Counted from the stretch's first letter, positions 25,955-33,668 are shown. The stretch is 38,340 nucleotides of DNA from Planctomycetia bacterium (GCA_030535245.1 JAUNBJ010000023.1:1-38340); one strand, 5' to 3'. Notes: generated from the sequence alone by a model not told the origin. Made by a program: numbers and translations.

Positions 25955-27268
25955 AAACCGCTGGATTCGGAAGAATCGGAAACACCGCCGCCGTCGTTTC
26001 GGAGCATCTGGCGTCAGGCGGAGGAGACGTTCGGTCCGATTCCAACGTTGCCGGAGCGACCAGAAACGCCGGAGGATGCGGCACTTTCGGGATTCTCGCT
26101 TCCGCAGCCGGTTTCGTTGCAGGCGAGGAATACCGATCTTCGTCTGATGGTGGCGAAGGTGGCGGAACAGACCGGGTTGAAGATTTACGCGTCACCCGAC
26201 GTGCAGGGGAAAATCAGCTGCCGAATCCATTCACGCGACGGAAACGAGGTGTTTCAGCGTCTGCTGATTGGCACTGGGTTTGAATACCGTCGGGAGGGGG
26301 ATTTTGTCTATCTGGGAACGCGGCGGGAGATGGAAAATCTGCCGAAACCGTTGGCGGCAATGGGGACGCGAACGTATCTTCCGAAGCACATGAGCCGACG
26401 TCCGCTGCACATTACGCTGGAGATGAATTTAAGTCCGTTGGGGCGGTGTGTGGAACAGGAGTCGGGGATTGTGGTTCAGGATGTGGAGTTGGCACTACGG
26501 GATTTGGATCGTCTGGTTCCGCTGCTGGACGTTCCGGGCAAGCGGCCGAAGCTGGACGCGTTTGTGTTCCAGCACGAAACCGAGTCGCTCCGGAAGCGTC
26601 TGGAGCTAACCACGGTGGCGGAGAATCGGAACGTCACGCTTCAGGAGTTGAACCCTCCGGAGAAGAAATCGGAAACGGCTCCGCGAATCTACACGCTTTC
26701 GCAACGTCTGGACACGTTCCTGATGGGGCTGGAGGATCAGAAGGAGACGAAACTGATTTCCGACCGGACACTTTCCGAAGATTTACGGCTGGGCGAGGCG
26801 ATGCGGTTTCCGTTTACGCTGCAATTGGGCGAGGCAATGCGGCGGTATGGGCTGGAGGTCGTAGCGACACGCAGCGAAGATGGGACGTTGGAGTTGGCGG
26901 TGGATTGTCGTCCAGACGACGGCGGCGAAAGCGTTTCCATACGCTCGACGATGGAGATGGAGCGGGGTTGGATTTTGCAATGTTGCCTTGCGAATTACCA
27001 CAAACCGCGGGACAAAAAGAAGCCGTTTGCGTTTTACGACCCGAAAGTGTACGTGGAAGGGATCGTGGTACTGGTTTCCCGCCTGGAGGAGCCGCCGCGT
27101 CCTGCGACCGACCTGACGCTGGGTGCGATTAAATTTTTTGCCAAACAGCAGGAGGATTGGGGATATCGGAATCTCTCCAACGCCTCCCCGGAGGAAGCGG
27201 AACTGGCGAAAAGTTTCATCGGCACGGGACTGCGTTTAAAAAATCTGGCAAACACGCCATCGATGTAA
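25928..27268 (+). CDS. secretin-like protein with STN domain (-1 frame part of a split gene)
   Basis: About 446 residues in the -1 frame relative to the upstream gene. No credible start of its own exists: the only early candidate is a TTG at 26048 without a ribosome binding site, and the first ATG lies inside a conserved domain. The product is therefore best read as the C-terminal part of a fusion. After a Pro-rich linker, a STN/secretin N0-like domain follows (about fusion residues 250-320: LQARNTDLRLMVAKVAEQTG, then YASPDVQGKISCRI). An N1-like segment comes next (about 330-400, ALRDLDRLVPLLDVPGK, the usual 'ELDRLLxxLDVPP' position). The C-terminal 200 residues vaguely resemble a degenerate secretin domain. 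The likely location is the envelope, spanning the periplasm. I saw no type II or IV pilus genes nearby, so the partner system is unknown. Confidence 0.72.
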   Translation, partial: ESVRKVTLYKPLDSEESETPPPSFRSIWRQAEETFGPIPTLPERPETPEDAALSGFSLPQPVSLQARNTDLRLMVAKVAEQTGLKIYASPDVQGKISCRIHSRDGNEVFQRLLIGTGFEYRREGDFVYLGTRREMENLPKPLAAMGTRTYLPKHMSRRPLHITLEMNLSPLGRCVEQESGIVVQDVELALRDLDRLVPLLDVPGKRPKLDAFVFQHETESLRKRLELTTVAENRNVTLQELNPPEKKSETAPRIYTLSQRLDTFLMGLEDQKETKLISDRTLSEDLRLGEAMRFPFTLQLGEAMRRYGLEVVATRSEDGTLELAVDCRPDDGGESVSIRSTMEMERGWILQCCLANYHKPRDKKKPFAFYDPKVYVEGIVVLVSRLEEPPRPATDLTLGAIKFFAKQQEDWGYRNLSNASPEEAELAKSFIGTGLRLKNLANTPSM

Positions 27269-27318
27269 GACTTCCCTTATCCGCCCTGGGGTGCGTATTT
27301 TACCTAAACACACACCCC

Positions 27319-27343
27319 AAATTTGAAGGCACCGAATCTGCGG
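27319..27343 (+). repeat. 25-bp direct repeat, copy 1
   Basis: An identical 25-base sequence beginning AAATTTGAAGGCACC occurs here and at 27523-27547, 204 bases apart, flanking a palindromic element. The bases before both copies are also similar (ATTTTACCTAAA and ATTTTGCCTAAA). Next to copy 1, TGGGGTG at 27287-27293 can pair with CACCCCA at 27313-27319, a possible weak terminator for the secretin-like gene. Confidence 0.8.
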
Positions 27344-27373
27344 GGTGCGAACAAACTTTCTGATCGCCGTACG

Positions 27374-27497
27374 AATTCCCCTTCTTTGAAGGGGTACGCC
27401 CGAAGGGCGGGGGGTAGTTCCGAAGTGGTGAACGCTTTCCATGGTGCCAAAACACCCCGTCAGCCTTCGGCTGCCACCCCTCTGAAAGAGGGGAATT
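27374..27497. mobile_element. MITE-like or REP-like palindromic element
   Basis: A 124-base non-coding element with matching ends AATTCCCC (27374-27381) and GGGGAATT (27490-27497). Each arm has two nested hairpins. The left arm has CCCCTTC/GAAGGGG (27378-27394) and GCCC/GGGC (27398-27408). The right arm has CAGCC/GGCTG (27461-27473) and CCCCTCT/AGAGGGG (27477-27493). The two arms are imperfect reverse complements over roughly 45 bases. It fills most of the 368-base gap between the secretin-like gene and the phosphatase gene. It has no open frame that makes sense as a protein, so it would need help to move. It might also act as a terminator or RNA structure. Confidence 0.6.
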
Positions 27498-27522
27498 GCC
27501 CATTTTGCCTAAATTCGCAAGG

Positions 27523-27547
27523 AAATTTGAAGGCACCGAATCTGCGG
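27523..27547 (+). repeat. 25-bp direct repeat, copy 2
   Basis: Exact second copy of the repeat at 27319-27343. It lies 25 bases beyond the right end of the palindromic element and 20 bases before the -35 box of the phosphatase gene. Confidence 0.8.
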
Positions 27548-27566
27548 AAATTCTTTCCATTGGTTC

Positions 27567-27595
27567 TTGACAACGGGCGGTTCAGCGATTATAGT
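27567..27595 (+). promoter_or_regulatory. sigma-70-type promoter of the FHA-GAF-SpoIIE gene
   Basis: A perfect -35 box TTGACA (27567-27572) and a -10 box TATAGT (27590-27595) are separated by 17 bases. Transcription would start near 27602, leaving a leader of about 35 bases with an AGGTG ribosome binding site before the ATG at 27637. Confidence 0.75.
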
Positions 27596-27636
27596 TAATG
27601 GATACGATGACGAGTATCTAAACAAAGGTGAAGCAA

Positions 27637-29307
27637 ATGGCATTGCTGCGACTTATCAAGGGGCTTTCGCCGGGGAAAACATACCCTGTTCACGGCGGAT
27701 CGCATATACTGGGGCGGGGGCAGGACTGCGATATCCATCTCGACGTGGCGGCGGTGAGTCGGAAACATGCGAGAATTTACAAGCAGGACGACCATTACGT
27801 TCTGGAAGACTTAAAAAGCCGAAACGGCACGATGGTGAACAACCGTCCGGTGGCCGACTCGGTGACGCTGAACCACCGGGATCGGATTCAGATTTGCAGT
27901 ATCGTGATGTTTTTTTACGACGACGGCAAGGAAAACGAGGCGGGGGGATACGAGGCGTTGCAGGCGCATATCGACGACAGCGAGGCGTCGGGGGCGGCAA
28001 AATCGTCGTTTATCGCGTCGTACGACATGGTGAAGAACCGGGGCCAGGCTGGAATGACCTCCGCGCCGGCAGAGGAAAAGCTCAAGGCGTTGGTGGCGAT
28101 TGGGCGTCATCTGGGCGAGGCGGTGCAGTTGGAGGAAGTCTTGCTGCGGATTCTGGAGAGCCTGTTCGACATTTTCCCGCAGGCAGATCGGGGGATCATT
28201 ATTTTGCGAGACCCCAAGACGGGGCGGTTGTTGCCCAAGGCGCTCAAGCAGCGGAACCCGAACAACGAGGAAGTCCGTTTGAGTCGCACGATTTTGCAGA
28301 ACGTGATTACCAGCGGCAAGGCGATTTTATCGGCGGACGCGGCGGCGGACTCCCGGTTTGACATGGCCCAGAGCATTTCGTATTCGCCGATACGTTCGAT
28401 GATGTGTGCACCGTTAATCGGGATTGATGGCAGCGCGATTGGGGTGCTTCAGATCGACGCGGCCAGCACGATGAAGCAGTTCACGTCGTCCGATTTGGAG
28501 ATTTTGGCGAGTGTGGCGACGCAGGCGGCGTTGGCGGTTCGCAGTGCGCAGCTCATGGAAAAGGCGATGGAGGAAGCGTCGCTCAAGCGGGAGTTATCGG
28601 TGGCGCACAAGGTGCAGCAGGGGCTTTTGCCGGCGTCAAAACCGGTGTTGGCGGGGTATCAGTTTTTTGATTACTACGCTCCGGCCCGGCATTTGGGGGG
28701 GGATTACTACGATTACATCCCGCTCCCGGACGGGCGTTTGGCGGTGACGCTGGCGGACGTTTCCGGAAAGGGGATTTCTGCGTCGCTTTTGATGGCGAAG
28801 TTGTCGGCCGAGGCGCGTTACAAGCTGGCGATTCATCCGGACGTCACCGAAGCGATGTACGAGCTGAACAACACCTTCTGCGACGAGCGGTGGGACGACC
28901 GTTTCGTGACGCTGGTCATGGGGATTATCGATCCGGTGGCAAACACGGTTACGATGGTCAACGCCGGGCATGTTCCGCCGGTGGTGTGTCATGCCGGGGG
29001 GGGAACGACCGTGCTAACCAACACGGAACGCGGCCTTCCCATCGGCGTGCTTCCCGACACGATTTACAAAACGACGACGGTAACGATCGCTTCGGGGGAA
29101 ACGCTGTTTTTCTTCACCGACGGGGCGACCGACGCCGTGAATGAACAGGGCGAGATGTTCGGTGCCGATCGGATTTACCGCTGCTGGGCGGCGAAATTTG
29201 ATTCGGTAGAGGAACAGGGGATGGCCCTGATTCGTTCGATCGAGCGTTTCGTTGGCACGGTGCCCAACGCCGACGACATTTGCATTACCGGCATTCGCCG
29301 CGTATGA
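27637..29307 (+). CDS. FHA-GAF-SpoIIE (PP2C-type) serine phosphatase
   Basis: A 556-residue cytoplasmic signalling protein. It has an FHA phosphothreonine-binding domain (about 1-95; Gly-Arg at 26-27, SRKH at 41-44, Asn63-Gly64). A GAF sensor domain follows (about 150-305), then a short helical linker and a SpoIIE/RsbU PP2C phosphatase domain (about 335-556). Metal-binding acidic residues are visible in GGDYYDY (Asp356), LADVSGKG (Asp374), FFTDGATD and NADDI. RsbU-like enzymes dephosphorylate anti-anti-sigma factors in partner-switch pathways. The FHA domain suggests input from a Ser/Thr kinase, but no kinase or anti-sigma gene is in the window. A GTG at 27628 is possible, but the ATG at 27637 has the better-spaced AGGTG. 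It is followed 16 bases later by the YmdB-like gene, probably one transcript. Confidence 0.9.
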   Translation: MALLRLIKGLSPGKTYPVHGGSHILGRGQDCDIHLDVAAVSRKHARIYKQDDHYVLEDLKSRNGTMVNNRPVADSVTLNHRDRIQICSIVMFFYDDGKENEAGGYEALQAHIDDSEASGAAKSSFIASYDMVKNRGQAGMTSAPAEEKLKALVAIGRHLGEAVQLEEVLLRILESLFDIFPQADRGIIILRDPKTGRLLPKALKQRNPNNEEVRLSRTILQNVITSGKAILSADAAADSRFDMAQSISYSPIRSMMCAPLIGIDGSAIGVLQIDAASTMKQFTSSDLEILASVATQAALAVRSAQLMEKAMEEASLKRELSVAHKVQQGLLPASKPVLAGYQFFDYYAPARHLGGDYYDYIPLPDGRLAVTLADVSGKGISASLLMAKLSAEARYKLAIHPDVTEAMYELNNTFCDERWDDRFVTLVMGIIDPVANTVTMVNAGHVPPVVCHAGGGTTVLTNTERGLPIGVLPDTIYKTTTVTIASGETLFFFTDGATDAVNEQGEMFGADRIYRCWAAKFDSVEEQGMALIRSIERFVGTVPNADDICITGIRRV

Positions 29308-29323
29308 TTTTTCACAGGTTTTC

Positions 29324-30118
29324 ATGAAATTTTTACATATTGGCGATATTGTCGGGAAACCGGGTCGAGACATCGTGATTCGCACCCTTCCCGCGTTGAA
29401 AAAGAAGTACGAGCTGGAATTTGTCACGGCGAATGCGGAGAACGCGGCGGCAGGGTCGGGGTTGAATCTGTCGATTTACAACGAACTGACGCGGGCCGGG
29501 GTGGATGTCATTACGATGGGCGACCACACGTTCAAGCGGAAGGAGATCATTCCGGTGCTGGAGCGGGAGACGCAGATCGTGCGGCCCGCGAATTATCCTC
29601 CGGAAGCTCCCGGCAAGGGGGTGATGATCCTGGACGTGGGGATGGGGTGTCGGTGTGCGGTGGTGAATCTTCTGGGACGCGTGTTCATGCAGCCGATCGA
29701 CTGTCCGTTTCATGCGGCGGATCGGATTTTGCGGCAGCTCCCGGCGGACGTGAAGATTATCATCGTCGATTTTCATGCCGAGGCGACCAGCGACAAGCAG
29801 ATCATGGGGCGGTATCTGGACGGTCGGGTGACGGCGGTTTTGGGAACACACACGCACGTCGCGACGGCGGACGAGCAGATTTTCCCCGGCGGCACGGCAT
29901 TCCAGTGCGACGTTGGCATGACCGGTTCCATGAAAAGCATTATCGGGCGGCAGATGGAGCGGGTTTTGGAAACGACGCTGACAGCCCGTCCCACAACGTA
30001 CGACGTAGCAACCGAGGAGGTGGAACTGCATGGTACGGTCGTGGAGTTTGACCCGCTGACCGGTCGGGCCAGGGGAATCGAGCGAATCACGATAGGTGGT
30101 GGTTTGTTCATCCTGTAA
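29324..30118 (+). CDS. ymdB: YmdB-family metallophosphoesterase (TIGR00282)
   Basis: A 264-residue cytoplasmic enzyme of the YmdB family, whose characterised Bacillus member hydrolyses 2',3'-cyclic nucleotides. Metal-site motifs are in order: Asp8 (IGDIVG), Glu39-Asn40 (NAENAAAG), Asp67-His68 (MGDHTF), His151 (DFHAEATSDK), His176 and His178 (GTHTHVATAD), ending with CDVGMTG. In the Bacillus protein as I remember it, position 67 is Asn (GNHTW); here it is Asp. The open frame extends upstream to 29252, but this overlaps the phosphatase gene. I chose the ATG at 29324 because the protein then begins exactly at the family's first strand (MKFLHIGDIVG). It ends tail-to-tail with flhB. Confidence 0.88.
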   Translation: MKFLHIGDIVGKPGRDIVIRTLPALKKKYELEFVTANAENAAAGSGLNLSIYNELTRAGVDVITMGDHTFKRKEIIPVLERETQIVRPANYPPEAPGKGVMILDVGMGCRCAVVNLLGRVFMQPIDCPFHAADRILRQLPADVKIIIVDFHAEATSDKQIMGRYLDGRVTAVLGTHTHVATADEQIFPGGTAFQCDVGMTGSMKSIIGRQMERVLETTLTARPTTYDVATEEVELHGTVVEFDPLTGRARGIERITIGGGLFIL

Positions 30119-30167
30119 ACATCGTGTCGCATCGATGCTATATTGAAGGAGTATTTAGGGGAACCCC

Positions 30168-30896
30168 TTAAATCCGTTGGATTTTCTCACGGATTTTCGC
30201 TTTCAGGTGCGGGTCGCCTTCCGCAATTTTCTGTTCTTCCCGAACTTCTTCCAGCGTCATTTTCAGGTTCTGTTCGTGACGCCAATATTGCCAGCCGTAG
30301 TCGGCCAAAGCGAGCAAAAACAGCACTCCCGCCACCTTCCATCCGGTCAACAGCACCACGTCGTACACCGTTTCCACGGCATGGTCCAACGGCATCGTCG
30401 GCAAGGCCAGCACCTCCTCCAGCCGCGACAGCATCGCCCAGCACAAAATCCCCGCCACCAGCCCGATTTTCGCCACGCCCAACAGCGACGCGACACACGA
30501 ATCGACCGAAATCAGGCGTGGTTTCAGATGGTTCCAGTCCGGGAGCAACTTCGACGGCAGGAACAGGAACCGCGTCTGCAAAAGCGTTCCCAGAAGCACC
30601 GTCAGCGGCAGAACCAGCAGAAAAGGAAGGAATCCGGTAAACAAAACGCCCATCCACTGGTTCCAATATTCCAGGAACCGGTCGGGCGTCATGTCGGTCC
30701 AGGGCGTTTCGGTAAACGACGTTTCCAGTCCCGAAAGCGGGATTGCCAAAAGCTGCTTCCCAAAGGCCCACAGCAGCGTCGTTCCCACCAGCAAAAGCAG
30801 GGCATTCACCAAATCGCGACTGATCGCCACCCGCCCTTCTTCACGGGCTTTTTGCCGTTTTCGCGGCGACGGGGCAAACGTTTTTTCCGTACTCAT
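30168..30896 (-). CDS. flhB: flagellar export protein FlhB, lacking the C-terminal autocleavage domain
   Basis: A 242-residue protein; FlhB is usually about 350-380. The N-terminus (PSPRKRQKAREEGRVAISRD) and the four-helix membrane region are typical. The linker ends in EEQKIAEGDPHLKAKIREKI, the conserved EGDPHxK segment, and the protein stops 3 residues later at TAA 30168. The cytoplasmic FlhB-C domain, with the NPTH autocleavage site that switches export from rod/hook to filament proteins, is absent. The downstream bases hold no continuation in any frame and run straight into the end of the convergent ymdB gene. A TTG at 30905 is a less likely start. Last gene of the fli cluster, 15 bases after fliR. 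It could work with a separately encoded C domain, or be non-functional. Confidence 0.88.
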   Translation of the reverse strand: MSTEKTFAPSPRKRQKAREEGRVAISRDLVNALLLLVGTTLLWAFGKQLLAIPLSGLETSFTETPWTDMTPDRFLEYWNQWMGVLFTGFLPFLLVLPLTVLLGTLLQTRFLFLPSKLLPDWNHLKPRLISVDSCVASLLGVAKIGLVAGILCWAMLSRLEEVLALPTMPLDHAVETVYDVVLLTGWKVAGVLFLLALADYGWQYWRHEQNLKMTLEEVREEQKIAEGDPHLKAKIREKIQRI

Positions 30897-30911
30897 AACC
30901 GACAAACGCCG

Positions 30912-31631
30912 TTAAAACAACCGTGAAAATTCTTCCTCAAACACCCACAGCCCGGTACCCAGACTCAGCGACAGCACCAGCAACACCAGCAACGCGTTCA
31001 CGGCAAAACTGAGCGAAAAGGTGTTCAACTGCGGTAAAATCCGGCTCAAAATGGCCATGCCGAGCTGCGAAACCAACAGGATTGTCAACACCGGCAGGGC
31101 AATACGCACCCCCAACGCAAAACCGGTAGAAAACAGGTCGAACACCGTCCGAAGCAGGTCTGGGCCGACGACCCCCTCTCCCGGTGGGAACGTCGCGAAA
31201 CTTTCCAGAACCGCCTCCAAAACCAGGTGGTGGCCGTTGGTCAAAAACACCACCGCAATCCCCAACACCATGAAAAATTCCGAAAACAGGCTGGCCGCCT
31301 CGTTGGAAATTCCCCCATCCACAGGAAACGACAAACCGCTGGTGTAGGCAATAACGCCCCCCGCAACCTGCATGGCGGTAAAAAATAAAAGCACCATGGC
31401 CCCCAATGCCATCCCCAGAAACGCTTCCCCTGCCGCCTTCACCCCCAACTCCACCCACGACGTGATCGCCGTCGGTGTCCAAAGGTTCATCGTCACCAGA
31501 ACGGCCACCACGAACGCCAACGCAACACGAAACCGCACCGGAACCCACTTCCCCGCAAACATCGGAGCGAGCATCAGCATTCCCGTCAATCGGGCCAAAA
31601 CGAAAATAAACGTGGCAACCGCAGGAATCAT
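30912..31631 (-). CDS. fliR: flagellar export apparatus protein FliR
   Basis: A 239-residue inner-membrane protein with about six hydrophobic segments. It is recognised by FliR features: FIFVLARLTGMLMLAPMF at the N-terminus, then VPVRFRVALAF, the central ALGAMVLLFFTAMQVAGGVI, and a C-terminal LSLSLGTGLWVFEEE segment. FliR joins FliP and FliQ in the helical export gate at the centre of the basal body. It starts 5 bases after the fliQ stop, with AGG close upstream, so translation is probably coupled. Slightly shorter than the usual 250-260 residues, with no obvious defect. Confidence 0.93.
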   Translation of the reverse strand: MIPAVATFIFVLARLTGMLMLAPMFAGKWVPVRFRVALAFVVAVLVTMNLWTPTAITSWVELGVKAAGEAFLGMALGAMVLLFFTAMQVAGGVIAYTSGLSFPVDGGISNEAASLFSEFFMVLGIAVVFLTNGHHLVLEAVLESFATFPPGEGVVGPDLLRTVFDLFSTGFALGVRIALPVLTILLVSQLGMAILSRILPQLNTFSLSFAVNALLVLLVLSLSLGTGLWVFEEEFSRLF

Positions 31632-31636
31632 GGAAC

Positions 31637-31909
31637 CTATCTGGAAAGGACTTCGGGGATATTTTCGATCAACTGCGTGGTGTATTCAACCATGGTGGTC
31701 ATCATCCACGGAAGCGTCAGGCTCAGCACCAAAAGCACCACGATAATCTTCGGCACAAATGCCAGCGTCTGTTCCTGAATCTGCGTCAGTGCCTGAAACA
31801 GGCCTACCAAAAAACCCATCACAATCGCCGCCAGCAGTACCGGAAACCCAAGCGTCAACGTCAGCGCAATCGCCTCACGCCCCAATTCAATCATCGTGCC
31901 GGAATCCAT
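31637..31909 (-). CDS. fliQ: flagellar export apparatus protein FliQ
   Basis: A 90-residue protein, the normal FliQ length, with two transmembrane hairpin helices (about 14-40 and 50-75). The family features LGREAIALTLTLGFPVLL, GLFQALTQIQEQTLAFVPK and a C-terminal PWM are present. FliQ packs around FliP-FliR in the export gate. GGAGG lies upstream of the ATG, inside the end of fliP, and only 3 bases separate the two genes. Confidence 0.94.
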   Translation of the reverse strand: MDSGTMIELGREAIALTLTLGFPVLLAAIVMGFLVGLFQALTQIQEQTLAFVPKIIVVLLVLSLTLPWMMTTMVEYTTQLIENIPEVLSR

Positions 31910-31912
31910 CGG

Positions 31913-32701
31913 TCAGCCTCCAAAACTCACAAGGAGCATTTCCACCACAAGCCGCCAACCATCCACCATCACGAACAGCAACAGCTTGAACGGCAACGAA
32001 ATCATCACCGGCGGAAGCATGTACATCCCCATCGACACCAAAATCGACGACACCAGCAGATCAATCACCAACATCGGCAAAAGAAGCTGCACGCCTATGA
32101 GAAACGCCGTTTTCAATTCGCTCAGCATGAATGCCGGAACCAGCACATGAAGCGGAACGTCGTCGCCGGTGTACTCCCCCAACCGCGTTTCGTCCGGAGG
32201 AGTGGAGGAATGACGCCAAAACAGCCAAATTTCATCCGTGTTGCCGGTATTCTGGAGCTGGTCGAGCATGAATTTTCGGAGCGGTTTTATCCCGGTGTCC
32301 CATGCCTCCGTGGCGGTTATTTTTTCTTCCTGATACGGCACCAGCGCGTCGTGATAGATCGTGGACCAAACCGGATACATGATGAAAAACGTGATGAAAA
32401 GGGCAAGCGCCGTCAAGACCTGCGTCGAGGGAAGCCCCTGCGTGCCAAACCCCTGCCGCAAGATTCCCAGCACCACGATGATCCGCACGAAGCAGGTCGT
32501 CATCATCACGATGGCCGGAACCAGACTCAACACCCCCAGAAGAACAATTCCCCGCAGGGAAACGCCAATCCCCTCAGGCGTCAGAAGTTTCGTCGTTTGG
32601 GCGGCCAACTCGGGAAGCTCCGAAACGTTTTCCTGCGGCCAGACCATCGCCGGAAACCCCCAAAGCAGCAACACCCACAGGCCGAAACGGAAAGATTTCA
32701 T
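31913..32701 (-). CDS. fliP: flagellar export apparatus protein FliP
   Basis: A 262-residue protein with an N-terminal signal peptide (to about residue 22, as in other FliPs) and four membrane segments. Signature stretches are MMTTCFVRIIVVLGILRQG, VPAFMLSELKTAFLIGVQL and VSMGMYMLPPVMISLPFKL. FliP forms the core ring of the export gate. A periplasmic loop at about 160-175 looks a little longer and more charged than I expect. The start overlaps the stop of fliO by four bases (ATGA), showing translational coupling. Confidence 0.95.
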   Translation of the reverse strand: MKSFRFGLWVLLLWGFPAMVWPQENVSELPELAAQTTKLLTPEGIGVSLRGIVLLGVLSLVPAIVMMTTCFVRIIVVLGILRQGFGTQGLPSTQVLTALALFITFFIMYPVWSTIYHDALVPYQEEKITATEAWDTGIKPLRKFMLDQLQNTGNTDEIWLFWRHSSTPPDETRLGEYTGDDVPLHVLVPAFMLSELKTAFLIGVQLLLPMLVIDLLVSSILVSMGMYMLPPVMISLPFKLLLFVMVDGWRLVVEMLLVSFGG

Positions 32702-33243
32702 TTCGTCACCACCTGCCTGTAAATGTTGTCAAACGTCGTCGGAGCCGCTTCCGCCTGTGCCGAGGGATTCCGCGAAACGGCCCGCGACCCCAGCACGTCG
32801 CCATGACACAGCCGCGTCAGGCGATCCACCTCCGCAGGGTCGGTGATTTCTCCCACGCGATCCAAACCGTTGGGGGAGAGCGACACCACAAAAAGCCGAT
32901 TGCCGCACCGCAGATAATACAGTTGCTGCCGGTACGCCAGCGACGCGCGGCCCAAAATCTCAAACGCTTCCCGTGGCAACTCGCCCGCCGTCCGGGGCCG
33001 AAACGCCTTTAGCACAAACACCATCACCAAAAGCAATACCGTCAGTACCGCCGTAGAAAACAGCATCTTCCGCAGGCTCGGAACCGCCTTCTTCTCCCCG
33101 TCCGCAGGCGGCACCTCTTTCGGCGCCTCCAGCCTGGGCGACGTTCCCTTTTCCGGTGCGGGCAACGTCCCCTGCCCCACGCATGGATTCCCCACGCTCA
33201 GGCAAAGAAATATCAGCAACGTCGGAAAAAACTTTTTGAACAT
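32698..33243 (-). CDS. fliO: flagellar biosynthesis protein FliO
   Basis: A 181-residue protein. A signal peptide (about 1-23) is followed by a Pro/Lys-rich periplasmic linker, then one transmembrane helix (about 63-83, STAVLTVLLLVMVFVLKAF). The short cytoplasmic domain has the FliO pattern ILGRASLAYRQQLYYLRCGN then RLFVVSL. FliO helps assemble the FliP ring. It is the least conserved protein of the set, so the call rests partly on its place between fliN and fliP. Confidence 0.85.
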   Translation of the reverse strand: MFKKFFPTLLIFLCLSVGNPCVGQGTLPAPEKGTSPRLEAPKEVPPADGEKKAVPSLRKMLFSTAVLTVLLLVMVFVLKAFRPRTAGELPREAFEILGRASLAYRQQLYYLRCGNRLFVVSLSPNGLDRVGEITDPAEVDRLTRLCHGDVLGSRAVSRNPSAQAEAAPTTFDNIYRQVVTK

Positions 33244-33255
33244 GACGTACCGTCG

Positions 33256-33639
33256 TTATAAAAACTCGATTAACTGAACCGCGAACTTTCCGTCCACCAC
33301 AATCAGCCGACCACGGGCCACCGCCTTGCCGTTGACCAGCACGTTCACCGGCTCGTCCACGTACCGATCCAGCACCACGACCGAACCTTTCCGTAACCGA
33401 GCCACATCCTCCAACCGCATCGTCGTTCGCCCCAACTCGATCCGCACTTCCAGCTCAATATTTCCCAACTGGGCCAACTGCTGCCGACAGGTGTCCCGAA
33501 CCCCAACCGGCGTGGAAACCGATTCCTTTTTACGTTTCCGTCTCGGTGGAAACGACACGTCCGGAATTTCAGGCAACACCCCCTCCGCCTCACGCAAAAG
33601 CGCATCAATTTCATCGGTGGTAATGGGGGAATCGGACAT
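33256..33639 (-). CDS. fliN: flagellar motor switch protein FliN
   Basis: A 127-residue protein. The N-terminal part is variable, starting with a short helix (ITTDEIDALLREAEGV) like the FliN/FliY start. The C-terminal SpoA domain is at about 55-127: LEVRIELGRTTMRLEDVARL, then LDRYVDEPVNVLVNGKAVARG and a final KFAVQLIEFL. FliN forms the base of the C-ring, where it contributes to rotation switching and docks FliH. The ATG at 33639 is preferred over a TTG two codons upstream. It lies 29 bases after the diadenylate cyclase gene and 12 bases before fliO. Confidence 0.92.
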   Translation of the reverse strand: MSDSPITTDEIDALLREAEGVLPEIPDVSFPPRRKRKKESVSTPVGVRDTCRQQLAQLGNIELEVRIELGRTTMRLEDVARLRKGSVVVLDRYVDEPVNVLVNGKAVARGRLIVVDGKFAVQLIEFL

Positions 33640-33668
33640 GATCAAAACTCACAAACGCTTACGCGACA

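Noticed and set aside
26446..27132. A Gly-rich 228-codon plus-strand open frame inside the secretin-like gene
   Set aside because: Out-of-frame shadow of the STN/secretin-like coding sequence; no domain and no start signals.
27567..28361. A 264-codon open frame overlapping the phosphatase gene start
   Set aside because: Its start falls inside the -35 box of a strong promoter and it overlaps the FHA domain in another frame; the product is Gly/Arg-rich with no motif.
30119..30167. A frameshift hiding the rest of flhB
   Set aside because: I read the minus strand beyond the stop in the other frames. None gives the NPTH domain or its lead-in, and the sequence merges into the end of ymdB, so this is a true loss and not a simple frameshift.
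30177..30926. A plus-strand open frame opposite flhB that could have been a separate gene
   Set aside because: Complement of the flhB membrane region; His/Arg/Gln-rich product with no similarity to anything recognisable.
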